A stretch of DNA of 64,000 nt. Source: Ilyomonas sp965219515. Its GTDB lineage: Bacteria; Bacteroidota; Bacteroidia; Chitinophagales; Chitinophagaceae. The notes under the pieces are model-generated. The model was not told the DNA's origin and ran no database searches. It saw only the letters and a program-made list of their open reading frames with translations. The DNA is taken from contig OZ244776.1 in assembly GCA_965219515.1 (NCBI GenBank), positions 3,534,001-3,598,000 on the forward strand, written 5' to 3'. Below are positions 62,952 through 64,000 of this stretch, in pieces. Position 1 is the first letter of the stretch; each line of letters begins with the position of its first letter. The position numbers were made by a program, and so were the translations under genes.

Positions 62952-63221
62952 ATGATGAATAATATATGCCAACATCTCAGGGTGGTAAAAGACATAAAAG
63001 TTGAGAAGAAACATGTATGTGAAGAATGCATCAAAACAGGTTCACACTGGGTGCATTTGCGAACCTGCCAGCAATGCGGCGTTACGCTCTGTTGCGACAG
63101 CTCGCCAAACAAACATGCAACAAAACATTTTCATAGCACCGGTCATCCGGTAGTATCATCAGCCGAGCCCAACGAGCGCTGGCTGTGGTGTTATAAAGAT
63201 GAACTGATGGCTCGATACTGA
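62952..63221 (+). CDS. Small UBP-type (ZnF-UBP) zinc-finger protein
   Basis: 89 residues from ATG 62952. Zinc ligands in the order of the UBP domain: Cys6-x-His8, CEEC, CQQCG, CC, then His residues in NKHATKHFHSTGHP. WVHLRTCQQCGVTLCCD is the core of ubiquitin-binding ZnF-UBP domains of eukaryotes, and bacterial copies of the same fold occur singly. It starts 8 bp after the flavoprotein gene and its stop overlaps a possible upstream start of the next gene. Function unknown. Confidence 0.85.
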   Translation: MMNNICQHLRVVKDIKVEKKHVCEECIKTGSHWVHLRTCQQCGVTLCCDSSPNKHATKHFHSTGHPVVSSAEPNERWLWCYKDELMARY

Positions 63222-63268
63222 TGCAGATTTTTACATCCGCTAATTTAAATGTTATACCATTTGGCTGT

Positions 63269-63967
63269 ATGATTAGTGTCATTATTCCCACCTACAACGA
63301 AGCAGATCAGATTGCCAAAACCATAACCGCCGTCAGGGGCAACGACAGGGATAATCTGATAACGGAAATTATTGTTGTTGATGGCGGAAGCAGCGATGAA
63401 ACAATTGCTGTTGCACAACAATACGAAGCCACTGCCATCATCAGTGAGCGAAAAGGCCGGGCTGCGCAAATGAACAAAGGCGCAACGCTGGCAAAAGGCG
63501 ATATTCTTTATTTTCTTCATGCCGACAGCCTTCCGCCGGCCGGCTTTACCCAATCTGTTTTACAGGCATACAAACAAGGATTTTCGTGCGGTTGCTTTCG
63601 TTTACAATTCGATCACCCGCACTGGTTTTTACAAGCCAATGCCTGGTTTACCCGTTTTGATATAAACGCCATTCGCTTTGGCGATCAAAGCTTGTTTGTT
63701 ACGAGAGAACGGTTTGAGCAAACGGGCGGGTTTTGCGAAACGCACATCGTGATGGAAGATCAGGAAATCATAAAACGACTCAAAAGAAACGGAAAATTTA
63801 CGGTTGTAAAGAAGCCGGTATTAACTTCTGCGAGAAAATATCTGGTAAATGGAATTTACCGGACGCAGGGCATCTTTTTTCTCATCTATATAATGTATTA
63901 TCTGGGTTATAGCCAGCAACAACTGGTAACCACTTACAGGAAGCTGATGGTGCAGGATAAATTGTAA
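63269..63967 (+). CDS. TIGR04283-type arsenosugar biosynthesis glycosyltransferase
   Basis: 232 residues from ATG 63269. The upstream ATG 63221 overlaps the zinc-finger stop but adds a non-conserved 16 residues. It is a family 2 GT-A glycosyltransferase: SVIIPTYNEADQIAKTI, EIIVVDGGSSDETIAVAQQY, GRAAQMNKGATLAKGDILYF and HADS as the metal motif. A C-terminal hydrophobic stretch (GIFFLIYIMYYLG) may anchor it in the membrane. The family is a marker for arsenosugar loci and links this group to ArsS and TIGR04282 genes upstream. Confidence 0.9.
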   Translation: MISVIIPTYNEADQIAKTITAVRGNDRDNLITEIIVVDGGSSDETIAVAQQYEATAIISERKGRAAQMNKGATLAKGDILYFLHADSLPPAGFTQSVLQAYKQGFSCGCFRLQFDHPHWFLQANAWFTRFDINAIRFGDQSLFVTRERFEQTGGFCETHIVMEDQEIIKRLKRNGKFTVVKKPVLTSARKYLVNGIYRTQGIFFLIYIMYYLGYSQQQLVTTYRKLMVQDKL

Positions 63968-63973
63968 AAAGCA

Positions 63974-64000
63974 ATGAAAACAATCAGCCTGCATTTTGAT
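63974..64000 (+). CDS. Start of a further gene, cut by the window end
   Basis: ATG at 63974 begins nine codons (MKTISLHFD) in the same direction, 6 bp after the glycosyltransferase stop. The spacing suggests it is in the same operon. Nothing can be said of its function. Confidence 0.4.

Noticed and set aside
1..64000. rRNA and tRNA genes
   Set aside because: No T-loop GGTTCGAAT-type cloverleaf or rRNA-like sequence was noticed on either strand by eye.

Overview
The window looks like a chromosomal segment of a Bacteroidota bacterium, most likely a Chitinophagaceae-type soil or freshwater organism (inference). The reasons are a SusC/SusD pair, a T9SS-type C-terminal sorting domain, a fused DAHP synthase/chorismate mutase, a Thermus-type isocitrate dehydrogenase, starts without Shine-Dalgarno sequences and several TAnnTTTG -7 promoter elements. 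No rRNA, tRNA or CRISPR array was seen.

Layout. 1-8 kb: partial M36 metalloprotease, flavin amine oxidase, OmpA-type protein, RlpA and aroC. 8-10.5 kb: a frameshifted lipoprotein, a HAD phosphatase and an IS630-type element with 18-bp inverted repeats and TA duplication. 10.5-21.2 kb: a minus-strand aromatic amino acid run, read pheA - aminotransferase - tyrA - DEAD-box helicase - MntA/HepT - DAHP synthase/chorismate mutase - aroB - aroA - class I aldolase. In front of pheA there is a textbook attenuator: a 17-codon leader peptide with 5 Phe and 3 Tyr, an antiterminator that includes the leader stop codon, and a terminator ending 14 nt before pheA.

21.2-38.2 kb: a glycan-use region with SusC, SusD, a large FG-GAP lipoprotein, an AraC regulator, a GH29 fucosidase, a sialidase-like protein, a delta-60 repeat T9SS protein and a GH2 enzyme. 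38.3-50.6 kb: etfBA, a MORN/TPR protein, purA, an acidic disordered protein, pabB, icd, an AAC(3)-I-like acetyltransferase, a lipoprotein whose signal peptide carries a (CA)7(CT)6 microsatellite and is out of frame, an outer-membrane barrel protein, an alpha/beta hydrolase and ndk. 50.7-56.3 kb: a LacI regulator with a perfect 16-bp operator in front of an MFS transporter and GH63 glucosidase. 56.4-64 kb: an arsenosugar biosynthesis locus (CMD protein, ArsS, purine nucleoside phosphorylase, two glycosyltransferases) enclosing a signalling module: cNMP-domain histidine kinase, response regulator fused to a thioredoxin-reductase-like flavoprotein without its CxxC, and a small UBP zinc-finger protein.

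Two features run through the whole window. First, intergenic DNA is filled with several families of palindromic repeats, and some copies supply the first or last codons of aro genes in frame. Second, at least four genes are broken by one-base indels, several at homopolymers, so residual sequencing error must be excluded before any is called a pseudogene.
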